Shown in pieces: positions 54,583 through 63,815 of a stretch of DNA of 64,000 nucleotides. How positions within the stretch are numbered: position 1 is the first letter of the stretch; each line of letters starts with the position of its first letter. A model generated the notes under the pieces. That model saw only the letters and a list, made by a program, of their open reading frames with translations. It had not been told where the DNA came from and ran no database searches. The DNA is from Sideroxydans sp. CL21 (GTDB lineage Bacteria; Pseudomonadota; Gammaproteobacteria; Burkholderiales; Gallionellaceae), in assembly GCF_902459525.1 (NCBI RefSeq), contig NZ_LR699166.1, positions 2,926,501 to 2,990,500 of the forward strand, given 5' to 3'. The translations under genes were made by a program, and so were the position numbers.

Positions 54583-55260
54583 GTGACTGAACAAACCTTT
54601 CAGGGTATCGAGTTGCTGCCCGAAACCGGGACCGCAAAGCAGCTCTTCATTTTGTTGCATGGTGTCGGTGCAAGACCTTCCGATCTGCTGCCGCTGTCGA
54701 GCAAACTGAAAAAAGTATTTCCAGATGCCGCGTTCCTGCTTCCGGAAGGAACTTATCCGCTCGATGGCGGCGGCCCCGGTCGGCAATGGTTCTCCATTAG
54801 AGGTGTGACCGAAGCAAATCGGGTAGCGCGGGTCGCCGAGGCCATGCCGGGGCTGCATGCGCTGGTGAAACAATCCCAGGATCGCTTCAACGTTTTGCAG
54901 TCGGACACGGCACTGGTCGGTTTTTCCCAGGGTGCGATCATGGCCCTGGAATTCAGCATCGTTCATGACGGCGGAGTGGGCAGAGTCCTTGCATTCTCGG
55001 GCCGCTTTGCGCAACTTCCCGAAAAAGCGCCCGAATTGACGACCCTGCACTTGCTGCACGGGGAGAATGATCCGGTGATTCCTGTTTTTCATGCAGAGGT
55101 TGCTTTTGCAAGACTCACGGATTTGGACGGCGATGCCACACTGGATATCGCATCAACTGTGGGGCACGAGATCAACGCGGTACTCGCAAATTGTGCCATT
55201 CAACGCCTGCAGACCTGCATCCCGTTGCGCAGCTGGAAGAAGGCATTGGAAGGCATTTGA
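54583..55260 (+). CDS. Carboxylesterase, YpfH-like
   Basis: A 225-residue alpha/beta hydrolase starting at GTG 54583 (MTEQTFQGIELLP). The nucleophile elbow is 'VGFSQGA', the acidic residue is in 'LHGENDPVIP' and the histidine in 'VGHEI', so the triad is complete. The start region 'FILLHGVGARPSDLLPL' matches the esterase YpfH. Natural substrate is unknown. It ends 12 bp before the MFS gene, same strand. Confidence 0.9.
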   Translation: MTEQTFQGIELLPETGTAKQLFILLHGVGARPSDLLPLSSKLKKVFPDAAFLLPEGTYPLDGGGPGRQWFSIRGVTEANRVARVAEAMPGLHALVKQSQDRFNVLQSDTALVGFSQGAIMALEFSIVHDGGVGRVLAFSGRFAQLPEKAPELTTLHLLHGENDPVIPVFHAEVAFARLTDLDGDATLDIASTVGHEINAVLANCAIQRLQTCIPLRSWKKALEGI

Positions 55261-55272
55261 CGCAAAACGATC

Positions 55273-56871
55273 ATGAATACCAATCCGGTCAACGCAACAG
55301 CCATATCTCCCTGGGCGCCATTGCGGCACAAGATCTTCCGCATGCTGTGGATCGCTTCGGTCGTCTCCAATATCGGCACCTGGATGCACGAAGTAGGGGC
55401 TGGCTGGCTCATGACTTCGCTCTCGCCCACTCCGTTGATGGTGGCGCTGGTACAGGCGGCCACGTCAGCCCCCGTGTTTCTGCTGGCACTGCCGGCGGGA
55501 GCGCTGGCCGACATTGTCGACCGGCGTCGCTACCTGATCGCATCGCAAATATGGATGCTGTTTGCTGCAGGTACGCTGGGCGTACTCACACTGGCGGGGA
55601 TCACGACCGCACCGATCCTGCTGGCCTTCACTTTCGCGCTGGGCATAGGCACCGCGATGATGATGCCGGCTTGGGGGGCAATAACGCCGGAACTGGTAGC
55701 GCGCCCGGAACTGCCCGCAGCCATCGGTTTGAACACGATAGGGATGAACCTCTCCCGCTCCGTCGGCCCGGCGCTGGCCGGATTGATCGTTGCCGCTGCC
55801 GGGTCGGGCGTGGTCTTCATTCTGAACGCGCTCTCCTTTCTTGCCGTCATTGCGGCGTTGCTGAAATGGCAGCGCACACCAAAACAAAGCGAGCTGCCTG
55901 CCGAACGCGTCATCGGAGCGATACGTGCCGGGTTGCGCTATGCGCGCCATTCGCCCGAATTGCGTGCGGTGCTCACCCGCGGTGCCGCATTCTTTGTATT
56001 CGCCAGCGCCTCCTGGGCCCTGCTGCCGCTGATCGTGAGACAGGAACTCAAGCGGGGTCCCAGCACCTACGGACTCTTTCTGGCTTGTCTGGGCATAGGC
56101 GCGATTGGCGGTGCGTTGCTGCTGCCCCGTCTGCTTGCCCGCCTGTCGCGCGACAGGATCGTGGCCGGTGCCACCGGGCTTTATGCCATCGCCATGCTGG
56201 CGCTGGCACATAGCGGCAATGTGTTCGCGGCCGGAGTAGCAATGCTGCTGACGGGCCTTGCGTGGATTTGCGTCGTATCGTCATTGATGACGGCCGCCCA
56301 GACCGCCTTGCCGGGCTGGGTACGGGCACGCGGCCTGGCGCTCTTCTGGGTCGTCTTCACGGGCGGCATGGCGGCAGGCAGCGCGATTTGGGGCCAGGTC
56401 GCGACATGGATCGGAATTCCTTATGCACTCACGGCATCTGCTGCCGGTGCCTTGCTCGGCATCGCCGCGACATGGAAATACCGCATCGGACGGCACGACG
56501 CTGATGATCGTTCGCTATCCGTGCACTGGCCGCCCCCGATGCCGATCGAAGAAGTCGAAAGTGACCGGGGACCGGTCATGGTGACTGTGGAATATCGCAT
56601 CGATCTGTCCAGAGTTGCCGAATTCAGCAGCCTCATGCAGGAAGTGCGCAGGATCAGGCGGCGCGACGGCGCTTTCATGTGGGAACTGTTCAGCGACACT
56701 GAACAGCCGGACCGGATGGTGGAATGCTTCATGGTCGAATCATGGCTGGAGCATTTGCGCCAGCATGAACGGGCAACGGTGGCAGATCGTGAAGTGACCG
56801 AAAAGGCACGCTCGTTCCATCTGGACAGCGAACTTCCCAAGGTGACGCACATGGTCGCTGCACTGAACTGA
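55273..56871 (+). CDS. MFS exporter with C-terminal monooxygenase-like domain
   Basis: A 532-residue protein. The first 415 residues are a 12-segment major-facilitator transporter of the EntS/DUF894 group ('GTWMHEVGAGWLMTSLSPTP', 'LPAGALADIVDRRRYLI'). The last 95 residues ('VMVTVEYRIDLSRVAEFSSL' onward, ending 'SELPKVTHMVAAL') look like an antibiotic-monooxygenase-type ferredoxin-like fold fused to it. This fused form is known for the group. The substrate is unknown. It ends convergent to an EamA transporter, 26 bp apart. Confidence 0.88.
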   Translation: MNTNPVNATAISPWAPLRHKIFRMLWIASVVSNIGTWMHEVGAGWLMTSLSPTPLMVALVQAATSAPVFLLALPAGALADIVDRRRYLIASQIWMLFAAGTLGVLTLAGITTAPILLAFTFALGIGTAMMMPAWGAITPELVARPELPAAIGLNTIGMNLSRSVGPALAGLIVAAAGSGVVFILNALSFLAVIAALLKWQRTPKQSELPAERVIGAIRAGLRYARHSPELRAVLTRGAAFFVFASASWALLPLIVRQELKRGPSTYGLFLACLGIGAIGGALLLPRLLARLSRDRIVAGATGLYAIAMLALAHSGNVFAAGVAMLLTGLAWICVVSSLMTAAQTALPGWVRARGLALFWVVFTGGMAAGSAIWGQVATWIGIPYALTASAAGALLGIAATWKYRIGRHDADDRSLSVHWPPPMPIEEVESDRGPVMVTVEYRIDLSRVAEFSSLMQEVRRIRRRDGAFMWELFSDTEQPDRMVECFMVESWLEHLRQHERATVADREVTEKARSFHLDSELPKVTHMVAALN

Positions 56872-56890
56872 CCGCCCGGGCAGCCGGTCA
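56869..56890. terminator. Small hairpin between convergent transporter genes
   Basis: TGACCG (56869-56874) pairs with CGGTCA (56885-56890) around a GC-rich loop, overlapping the MFS stop codon. It lacks a T-tract, so termination here is only possible. Confidence 0.25.
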
Positions 56891-56897
56891 CCATGGT

Positions 56898-57803
56898 CTA
56901 TTTGTTCTGGCTCCGGCGGCTGGCTGCCCAGCCAACCAGGGTCAACAGTGCCAGGCCGCAACCAATGAGAAGTATTCCCGTCATTTCGCTCAACTTGAAT
57001 TCTTCTCCCATCATCACACGCGAAGAAATGATCGCCACTACCGGCGTTCCAAGCACCGACAGGCTGGCTTCCCATGCAGGCACCCGGTCGAGGATGATGA
57101 TCCACAGCCACCAGCCCATGGCTGTGCTGATCACGGACATGAAGGCAAGGATGCCGACATAGGCCGCCGACCAGTCCGTGGCACGTTCCGGGATCACAAG
57201 CGCCAGCAGCACCAGCGGCACCGATCCCAGCAGCATTTGCCAGGTGGTCAATGAAAGCAAGTCGACCTTTTGCCGCGAACGCAGGCGCTTGACCAGAACG
57301 GTGCCGATGGCCCAGCACAATGCCGCCATCACACCCAGGAATTTGCTGAACAGACTGGTGTGCATGTTCCACGGCTCGATAATCAGCAGCAAGCCGGTCA
57401 GCGTACTCAGGGCGGCCAGCCACTGCTTGCCGCGGATGCGCTCTCCCAGAACCGGCCACGCGATGAGCAGCGTCCAGATCGGCATGGTAAAGATCAGCAC
57501 CGCGGTCTTGCCCGGGCCGCCTTCCACCAGCGCCCAGGTCTGGAACAGCATGAATCCCGTCACCTGCGCCAGCCCGATGGCAAGGGTCGGGCCGGGAGCC
57601 TGCAATTTGAGAGGCTTGCCCTTGAGTTTGACCGCCAACAGCAAAGCCAACGCGCCCACGACACAACGCTCTGCCGCAAAAGCAAAGGGAGGCGCATAAG
57701 TCAGCGCCTGCTTCGCCAGCACCCAGGTGTATCCCCAGGTGACGGAAAGAACAAAAAGAGCCAACGGCAATAGCCAGCGTTCACGGGAATGGGAAGACGA
57801 CAT
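56898..57803 (-). CDS. EamA-family (DMT) transporter
   Basis: A 301-residue inner-membrane protein with about ten hydrophobic segments in two EamA repeats ('VTWGYTWVLAKQALTYAPPF' and 'VISTAMGWWLWIIILDRVPA' mark their starts or ends). Drug/metabolite exporters of this type move amino acids, nucleotides or other small solutes; nothing here fixes the cargo. It differs from the second EamA gene at 61921 in sequence detail, so the two are not a recent duplication. Confidence 0.88.
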   Translation of the reverse strand: MSSSHSRERWLLPLALFVLSVTWGYTWVLAKQALTYAPPFAFAAERCVVGALALLLAVKLKGKPLKLQAPGPTLAIGLAQVTGFMLFQTWALVEGGPGKTAVLIFTMPIWTLLIAWPVLGERIRGKQWLAALSTLTGLLLIIEPWNMHTSLFSKFLGVMAALCWAIGTVLVKRLRSRQKVDLLSLTTWQMLLGSVPLVLLALVIPERATDWSAAYVGILAFMSVISTAMGWWLWIIILDRVPAWEASLSVLGTPVVAIISSRVMMGEEFKLSEMTGILLIGCGLALLTLVGWAASRRSQNK

Positions 57804-57896
57804 GAGATATTAATTGCGCAGAAAATCGGTTAAAAATACATGATACCTGACCGTGGCTCGCACCATCCGGTATCGCCTGGTATGGCGTTACAAATG

Positions 57897-58763
57897 CTAT
57901 CCGGCGCGCTCCCGACTCAAGCGTATGGCAATCGCAAGCTGCCGCGCCTCCTCTTCCTTGAGCGTGTCACTGATCTCGCGCATGACACTGTTCAAGTCCA
58001 CCGGTTTCTCAACGCGCTCAAAATGCCCCGTCAGCAGACTCTCCGGACTAAGCTGGCTGCTCTGATAGAGCGACCATATCTCGTTGCCGTAATCCGTGGT
58101 CAGCAGTTCCGGGGCAAATTGACCGAAGTAATTGGCCAGGTTCGCAACATCCCGCAGCAGCATCTGATGGGCGTGATTGTTGGCAGCCGCGTCGATCGCC
58201 TGGGGCAGATCGATGATGACGGGGCCAACACTGTCCACCAGCACGTTGAATTCGGACAGGTCGCCGTGAATGATCCCGGCACACAGCATGCGCACCACCT
58301 GCGTGATCAGGATGCGGTGGTATTCGCGCGCCACTTCAGCCGTCAGCACCAGATCGTTGAGCCGGGGCGCGGCGTTGCCTTCGCTATCCGTCAGCAGTTC
58401 CATCAGCAGCACGCCTTCATGGAAGTTGTACGGTTTGGGTACGCGCACTCCGGCGGCGGCAAGACGGTACAGGGCATCCACTTCGGCATTCTGCCAGGCT
58501 TCTTCCTGCGCTTTGCGCCCGTAGCTGGTGCCTTTTTCCATGGCGCGAGCACGGCGGCTGTTCTTGACTTTGCGGCCTTCGGTGTAATCCGTGCTCTGGC
58601 GAAAACTGCGCTTGTTGGCTTCCTTGTAAACTTTAGCGCAACGAACCTCATCGCCGCAGCGCACCACGTAGACCGTGGCTTCCTTGCCGCTCATGAGCTG
58701 GCGGACGACCTCGTCGACCAGGCCATCCTCGACCAGTGCCTGCAGTCTTTTCGGTGTCTTCAT
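57897..58763 (-). CDS. RIO1-like serine/threonine kinase (PA4780 type)
   Basis: A 288-residue bacterial RIO-type kinase. Visible elements are the ATP loop region 'LMSGKEATVYVVRCGDEVRC' with 'AKVYKE', the catalytic loop 'IIHGDLSEFNVLVD' and the metal-binding 'VIIDLPQA'. Bacterial members are widespread in proteobacteria; their targets are not settled, with ribosome links suggested from eukaryotic RIO proteins. It overlaps the DUF3820 stop by four bases. Confidence 0.88.
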   Translation of the reverse strand: MKTPKRLQALVEDGLVDEVVRQLMSGKEATVYVVRCGDEVRCAKVYKEANKRSFRQSTDYTEGRKVKNSRRARAMEKGTSYGRKAQEEAWQNAEVDALYRLAAAGVRVPKPYNFHEGVLLMELLTDSEGNAAPRLNDLVLTAEVAREYHRILITQVVRMLCAGIIHGDLSEFNVLVDSVGPVIIDLPQAIDAAANNHAHQMLLRDVANLANYFGQFAPELLTTDYGNEIWSLYQSSQLSPESLLTGHFERVEKPVDLNSVMREISDTLKEEEARQLAIAIRLSRERAG

Positions 58764-58975
58764 CCGCGCTTTCTAAGTGGGTTCAATAGTGACGAAAGGC
58801 CGTTGTGATCGAGTTCCTGCATCAACGCCAACAGTCTTCCGATCTCGCCGGGCGGAAAGCCTTTGCGCGCAAACCAGTTCAGGTAATTCCCCGGCAAGTC
58901 GGCAATCACCCTGCCCTTGTACTTGCCATAAGGCATGACGCGGGTAAGCAAAAGTTCCAGATGTTCTGTATTCAT
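58760..58975 (-). CDS. DUF3820 family protein
   Basis: A 71-residue protein with the family core 'MPYGKYKGRVIADLPGNYL' and 'WFARKGFPPGEIGRLL'. Short proteins like this are conserved in proteobacteria, sometimes fused to exonuclease domains; the function is unknown. It sits between the pseudouridine-synthase-like gene (15 bp upstream) and the RIO kinase gene (overlapping), all minus strand. Confidence 0.85.
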   Translation of the reverse strand: MNTEHLELLLTRVMPYGKYKGRVIADLPGNYLNWFARKGFPPGEIGRLLALMQELDHNGLSSLLNPLRKRG

Positions 58976-58990
58976 CGTTGCCTGCCGGAT

Positions 58991-59707
58991 CTAGAACCGT
59001 TCATACGGCATCAGATAGCGCCATTGCCCTGCCTGCAATTTGGCCATGGACACGCGCCCGATCCGGATCCGTTTCATGGACGACACCTGCAGCCCGACGC
59101 TTTTACACATATGCGCGATCTGGCCCGGTTTCACACCCTTGAGCGCAAAGCGCAACCTGGTCTCATTTTGCCAGCTGACTTTGACCGGGGGCAAAGGTTT
59201 GCCATTGAAAGTGAGCCCGTGGTTGAGCAGCTTGAGCCCTTCGGCAGGCAATTCGCCCGCGACTTCCACGACATATTCCTGCTCGATCGTGGCACCATCG
59301 TCAGTCAGCTTGCGCGTCACCCGATAGTCTTGCGTGTATACCGACAAACCGCTCGCATTCGTCTCCAATGGCACGCACGGGACCAAGCGGACAAAGTGTT
59401 GCTTGAGCAAATGGATGCCGGAATGATCCTCAAGCGCACGCGTTTCTGCGCGAATCAGTTGCTGAGCGGAGCTGATGCTCATGTCCGTATCGGCGGCTTG
59501 GTGAAACAGGATCGTCACCGGCGCAACGGGAACGAGAGTCGCCTCGGGATGCAGTTCGACCTTCTGCTGCGACACCATGAACTGCGGTTCTTCCACCACC
59601 AGCCCGTCCACCGTCACCCAGCCTCCCGCGATATAAAGCTCGGCCTCACGGCGTGAACAGGGTACTGATTCGGCAAGGCGTTTGGCGAGACGGACCGGCT
59701 CTTTCAT
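58991..59707 (-). CDS. Pseudouridine-synthase-like protein with altered catalytic motif
   Basis: A 238-residue protein with an N-terminal S4 RNA-binding domain ('VRLAKRLAESVPCSRREAEL') and a domain aligned with RsuA/RluB/RluF enzymes ('QIAHMCKSVGLQVSSMKRIR' is the typical C-terminal block). The catalytic segment, normally GRLD..T.GLLLLT, reads 'VPLETNASGLSVYTQD' here: the Asp is Glu and the Gly-Arg is lost. It may be inactive, an RNA-binding paralogue, or an unusual active form. The framework is otherwise full length. Confidence 0.8.
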   Translation of the reverse strand: MKEPVRLAKRLAESVPCSRREAELYIAGGWVTVDGLVVEEPQFMVSQQKVELHPEATLVPVAPVTILFHQAADTDMSISSAQQLIRAETRALEDHSGIHLLKQHFVRLVPCVPLETNASGLSVYTQDYRVTRKLTDDGATIEQEYVVEVAGELPAEGLKLLNHGLTFNGKPLPPVKVSWQNETRLRFALKGVKPGQIAHMCKSVGLQVSSMKRIRIGRVSMAKLQAGQWRYLMPYERF

Positions 59708-59780
59708 GTGTGTTGCTGCGTGAAAACAGGAAACCGCATTGTAAACGCTCAGGTCTGCCCAACCTCTGTAAAATCAGCAC

Positions 59781-60023
59781 ATGGACACCAATAAAAAAAC
59801 AGCCAATCTTCCGAACCTGGACGGCATTACCCTTGAAATGATTGTTACCAGGCTATCCGAGAGCATGGGCTGGGAAGCGATGGCAGCGGCTGTGCCGGTG
59901 CGCTGTTTTACGCATGATCCCAGCATCAAATCCAGCTTGAAATTTTTGCGCAGGACGCCGTGGGCACGAAAACGGGTGGAAGAACTGTATTTGCTGCACG
60001 TCAGCGTTCCAATCAAGGCGTAA
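59781..60023 (+). CDS. VF530-family DNA-binding protein
   Basis: An 80-residue protein with 'LDGITLEMIVTRLSESMGW' and 'RCFTHDPSIKSSLKFLRRTP', the core of the VF530 (DUF2132) family, a small helical fold thought to bind DNA. Its start has no clear ribosome site, and a TAAAAT box lies only six bases before the ATG, so a leaderless transcript is possible. It is divergent from the pseudouridine-synthase-like gene. Confidence 0.85.
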   Translation: MDTNKKTANLPNLDGITLEMIVTRLSESMGWEAMAAAVPVRCFTHDPSIKSSLKFLRRTPWARKRVEELYLLHVSVPIKA

Positions 60024-60182
60024 CTGCGCGGCACCTGAACACCGGCGAAGCTACGTCTGACATTATTGTTAACGCGGTGACTTGTGCATTAATTCAGCAG
60101 TACTCAACAGGCCTATATCTCATTAATCGCAAGAGATCGCGACGGGGATAGACCGGCAGAAACTCCACCGCACGATCCCTGG

Positions 60183-60323
60183 ATTGCCGAAGGCGTGGAA
60201 ACCGCAGAACTGCGCGGATGCCAGACATATCATGGATATCTCTTTGCCAAGCCCAAGCCTATAGACGAACTGGAAAATAAATTGGCCGAACTGCTCGCGC
60301 TCCGGATCGTCACCCCGGCTTGA
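60183..60323 (+). pseudogene. Remnant of an EAL-domain C-terminus
   Basis: A short frame reads IAEGVETAELRGCQTYHGYL, then FAKPKPIDELENKLAEL and a stop. This is the last strand-helix part of an EAL domain (AEGVET ... GYLFAKP) with several residues missing between GVETAEL and RGCQTYHG, and no matching sequence upstream. It is a decayed or deleted c-di-GMP phosphodiesterase end. The surrounding 60024-60182 shows nothing else. Confidence 0.6.
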
Positions 60324-60384
60324 AAAAGCCGTGCCTCTGCGTTCAGCCGATTTGAGTTCCAACTCGGATTGAGTGTGATAGAAA

Positions 60385-60624
60385 TCAGCCTTCTATCGCC
60401 CTGATCTTCTGCACTGTCTCTTCGATCACATCCTCGCTCAGGCCGAAAGCCTTGGAGATCAGGTCGCGGTGCTCTTCGATCAACCCCAGTACGGCATTGA
60501 CCGTGGTGCAGGATTGAATCTCCGCCTTGATGGCCATGATCTTGGCCAGATCGAATATTCCCGGTGTCTTGTCGCCGCTCTTGAGCGCGTTTTCGATGAT
60601 GCTGGTGATTTCTTCTTTGTTCAT
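60385..60624 (-). CDS. Small hypothetical helical protein
   Basis: A 79-residue protein, MNKEEITSIIENALKSGDKT at its start, predicted mostly helical and acidic, with a good AGGGA ribosome site. I do not recognise a family. It follows the EAL remnant convergently and has no clear operon partner; the 60625-60782 gap to the reductase gene is empty. Confidence 0.6.
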   Translation of the reverse strand: MNKEEITSIIENALKSGDKTPGIFDLAKIMAIKAEIQSCTTVNAVLGLIEEHRDLISKAFGLSEDVIEETVQKIRAIEG

Positions 60625-60782
60625 GCTTTCCCTGTCCGTGTGTTAAACCCAATAAACATGCGTTGATGCTGCGATCAACGCCGGCATTTTATATTGATTG
60701 GTCGTTGCATGGATGATCCTTCACGACCGATTGAATCTCGAACGTACATTTCAGCGCGGATATGCTGGCAAGAAAATATCGC

Positions 60783-61865
60783 CTAGCGCCCCTTTGAACC
60801 GGGCGGTGCGGCACGCAGGTACTGGTGCGGCCAGGTAGCCTCCTGCCCCAACGCCTGGGCGGCAGCCAGCGGCCAGTAAGGGTTGCGCAGGATCTCACGG
60901 CCGAGCAGCACGATATCGGCCTGCCCCGAACGGATGATGTGATCGGCCTGCGCCGGCGAGGTGATCAGGCCGACGGCAGCCGTGGCGATACCGGCTTCGT
61001 GCCGCACCCGCGCGGCAAATTCGGTTTGAAAACCCGGACCGGCAGGTATCTTCGCCGTAGGCACGAGGCCTGCGGATGAGACGTCCACCAGATCGACTCC
61101 CAGTCCTTTCAGGATACGGCACAGTTCGACCGTCTCGTCCGCATTCCAGCCGCCGTCGACCCAGTCGGTCGCAGACAGGCGGATCATCAGGGGAAGTCGC
61201 TCGGGCCATTCCGCGCGGACCGCCTCGACCACTTCACGCACCAGACGGGTACGGTTCTCGAAACTGCCGCCGTAGGCATCCTTGCGCTGGTTGGAAAGCG
61301 GGGACAGGAATTGGTGCAGCAGGTAGCCGTGTGCGGCATGGATCTCCGCTGTCTGGAATCCGGCTTCGCATGCACGGCGCGCACCCGCCGCAAAATTCGC
61401 GATCACCCCGGGAATAGCGGCCGTATCGAGTTCACCCGGTACGGCATAACCGGGGCCGAAAGCCACAGGCGACGGCGCCACCGTCTTCCAGCCTCCGTCG
61501 GCCTCGCTCAGTGTGCTCTGCGCCTGCCAACCCAGCCCGACGCTTGCCTTGCGACCGGCGTGCGCCAACTGTATTGCGGCCACGCAGCCCTGCTGCTGTG
61601 CAAAGCGTGCGATGCGCGACAAAGGTTCGATATGCCTGTCATCCCAGATGCCCATATCCCCGAGGCTGATCCGCCCTTCCGGTGTCACGGCCGTCGCCTC
61701 GACGATCATCAGCGCGGCACCGCCCACGGCGCGGCTGCCGTAATGCACGAAATGCCAGTCGGTCGCCATGCCGTCATGGGCGGAGTATTGGCACATGGGC
61801 GGGATGCCGATGCGGCTGGAGAGGACGATACCTCGCAACTTGAGGGGTTCGAACAGGTGAGCCAT
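60783..61865 (-). CDS. NADH:flavin oxidoreductase, old-yellow-enzyme (YqjM-like)
   Basis: A 360-residue FMN-dependent TIM-barrel reductase. It shows 'IPPMCQYSAHDG', with the Cys typical of class III (YqjM) enzymes, 'IQLAHAGRKAS', the substrate-binding 'EIHAAHGYLLHQFLSP' and the phosphate-binding 'DIVLLGREILRNPYW' region. Such enzymes reduce activated C=C bonds of electrophiles. Length and motifs are normal. It is followed on the same strand by nothing close; the EamA gene lies 55 bp upstream. Confidence 0.93.
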   Translation of the reverse strand: MAHLFEPLKLRGIVLSSRIGIPPMCQYSAHDGMATDWHFVHYGSRAVGGAALMIVEATAVTPEGRISLGDMGIWDDRHIEPLSRIARFAQQQGCVAAIQLAHAGRKASVGLGWQAQSTLSEADGGWKTVAPSPVAFGPGYAVPGELDTAAIPGVIANFAAGARRACEAGFQTAEIHAAHGYLLHQFLSPLSNQRKDAYGGSFENRTRLVREVVEAVRAEWPERLPLMIRLSATDWVDGGWNADETVELCRILKGLGVDLVDVSSAGLVPTAKIPAGPGFQTEFAARVRHEAGIATAAVGLITSPAQADHIIRSGQADIVLLGREILRNPYWPLAAAQALGQEATWPHQYLRAAPPGSKGR

Positions 61866-61920
61866 GTCAATTCCTGGAAAATGAAATATTGAAAAACTTT
61901 ACCATACTGCAGAAAATTCC

Positions 61921-62811
61921 TTATGCCGTCGCCACGCGACGTGATGGAAACATGGATACGCTCACACCCCCCAGCACCAGCAGGCCGCCGACCAGTTGCG
62001 TCGGGGTCGGCAGCGTGCCGAGGAAGCCGCCGACCAGCATGGCGAACACCGGAACGAGATTCAGGAAGATCGCAGCGCGCGCTGCTCCCAAACGTGCGAT
62101 ACCGACGCCCCAGAACAGATAGGCCAGTACTGTGCCGCCGACGACCATGACGGCCATCGCAATTGCAGCCTTGCCATCAAGCGGGCTCATGTGGGTTCCG
62201 CTATCGAGCGCGGCAAGAACCAGCAAGATGGCGCCTGCCGCCATGACCCAGCTGGTGTGCACGATGGGTGAGCCTTGTGGCATGTAACGGCGAACGAGGA
62301 CGTTATACATCGCCCAGGACAGATCGGCGACCAGCATCAACAGGTCGCCCTGTGCAAAACTCAGCGACTGCAGCTTGTGCATATCGCCCTGCGAAATGAC
62401 CACCGCCACGCCGATCAGCGCCAGCGGCAGTGCGACCAGATGCCGGGTCGCCAGCCGCTCGCCCAGGAACGCCACTGCCAGCAAGGCGGTGAGCAAGGGA
62501 TTGGTCGCCATGATCAGCGAGGCGCTGTTAGCCGAGGTGGTACGAAGCGCATAGAAGAAGAACAGGTTGAAGCCGCAGATACCGACCGCCCCCAGCAGCA
62601 GATAGATCCCCGCATGCCGCTTCAGCGGCGCCAGGAGTTTCTCGCGGCGGGCTAGGGCGACGATGAACATCAGCGCGGCGCCCAGCACGAAGCGTACGGC
62701 TGCCGCCCATAATGGGGGCAGATCGGCAAGAATCGGCCCGGCCAGTACAAAATTGGCTCCCCAGAAAAATGCTGAAGCCGTCACAAGCAGATAGACAGTA
62801 GAGATTCTCAT
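61921..62811 (-). CDS. EamA-family (DMT) transporter
   Basis: Starting at the ATG at 62811, preceded by GGAAA, this 296-residue protein has ten hydrophobic segments in two EamA repeats ('SAFFWGANFVLAGPILADL', 'DLSWAMYNVLVRRYMP'). It is divergent from a LysR regulator across about 98 bp, the common arrangement for a regulator and its target, so control by that regulator is plausible. Cargo unknown. Confidence 0.9.
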   Translation of the reverse strand: MRISTVYLLVTASAFFWGANFVLAGPILADLPPLWAAAVRFVLGAALMFIVALARREKLLAPLKRHAGIYLLLGAVGICGFNLFFFYALRTTSANSASLIMATNPLLTALLAVAFLGERLATRHLVALPLALIGVAVVISQGDMHKLQSLSFAQGDLLMLVADLSWAMYNVLVRRYMPQGSPIVHTSWVMAAGAILLVLAALDSGTHMSPLDGKAAIAMAVMVVGGTVLAYLFWGVGIARLGAARAAIFLNLVPVFAMLVGGFLGTLPTPTQLVGGLLVLGGVSVSMFPSRRVATA

Positions 62812-62909
62812 GGTCGTTTCCAGTAAGATTGTTCGATGTGGCACGACTCTAATGGCAGCAATGGCCGGTCACAAGCTAGACTTTTTTGAAGGCCCGTTAA
62901 GGAAAACTA

Positions 62910-63815
62910 ATGGCACGTCACCTTCCTCCGCTCAATGCCCTGCGATTCTTCGAGGTTGCCGCGCGGCACCGCTCGTTTGTCCGTGCGGCGGAAGAATTGC
63001 ATGTCACCCCGGCGGCGGTCAGCCAGCAGATCAAATTGCTCGAGGACCATCTCGGCGTCACCTTGTTCAAGCGCGGCAAGACGCTGGTCGTGAACGAGGC
63101 CGCTACCGATGCGCTGAATCTGGTTTCGGACGCGTTCGACCAGCTCGAGCGCGCGATGCTGAGGGTGCGTTCCGGCAGTATCGCCGGGCCGCTGACGGTG
63201 TCGGCACCGCCGGTGTTTGCCGCGCGTTGGCTGGTCCCGCGCCTGGGAGACTTTTACGCGCGCTACCCCGACGTGGAGATCCACCTGCTGGCCACCAAGC
63301 GCGTCGTGGATTTTTCGATGGAAGAAGTCGACATGGCGATCCGCTTCGGCAGCGACATGCATCCCGGACTGAGCGTGGAACGCCTGATGCCGGAGATGAT
63401 CGTTCCGGTGGCCGCACCCAGGTTGGCGAGATCCGTCAAAAAGCCGTCCGACCTGGCGTGCGCCAAACTCATCGAGGATGATTGGCATGTCATGCGCGGC
63501 GTTTTCCCGGAATGGGAAACATTGCTTGCCTCCCTCGGTGTTGCCGGCGCTCCGCTGAATATCCGGCGCTTCGGCGATACGGACCTGGCGCTTCAGGCTG
63601 CAGTCACGGGACTGGGCGTCACCCTGGCATGGCATAGCCTGGTGGCAGACGACATCAGGTCACGCAAGTTGGTGCAAATACTGGATCACAGCATCCCCAC
63701 CGATCTCAGCTTCCAGTTGGTGATGCCGAAAAACAAGATCATGTTGAACAAGGTGGCCGCATTCAGGTCGTGGTTGTTTGAACAGGCAGGCTTACAGGGG
63801 AAAACGGAAGAATGA
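62910..63815 (+). CDS. LysR-family regulator, GcvA-like
   Basis: A 301-residue regulator with an N-terminal winged helix ('LNALRFFEVAARHRSFVRAA', 'LHVTPAAVSQQIKLLEDHLG') and a periplasmic-binding-like effector domain. The GcvA-type start (LPPLNALRFFE) is clear. It faces an EamA exporter on one side and overlaps the start of a GMC oxidoreductase on the other (ATGA), so it may control either or both. Confidence 0.92.
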   Translation: MARHLPPLNALRFFEVAARHRSFVRAAEELHVTPAAVSQQIKLLEDHLGVTLFKRGKTLVVNEAATDALNLVSDAFDQLERAMLRVRSGSIAGPLTVSAPPVFAARWLVPRLGDFYARYPDVEIHLLATKRVVDFSMEEVDMAIRFGSDMHPGLSVERLMPEMIVPVAAPRLARSVKKPSDLACAKLIEDDWHVMRGVFPEWETLLASLGVAGAPLNIRRFGDTDLALQAAVTGLGVTLAWHSLVADDIRSRKLVQILDHSIPTDLSFQLVMPKNKIMLNKVAAFRSWLFEQAGLQGKTEE

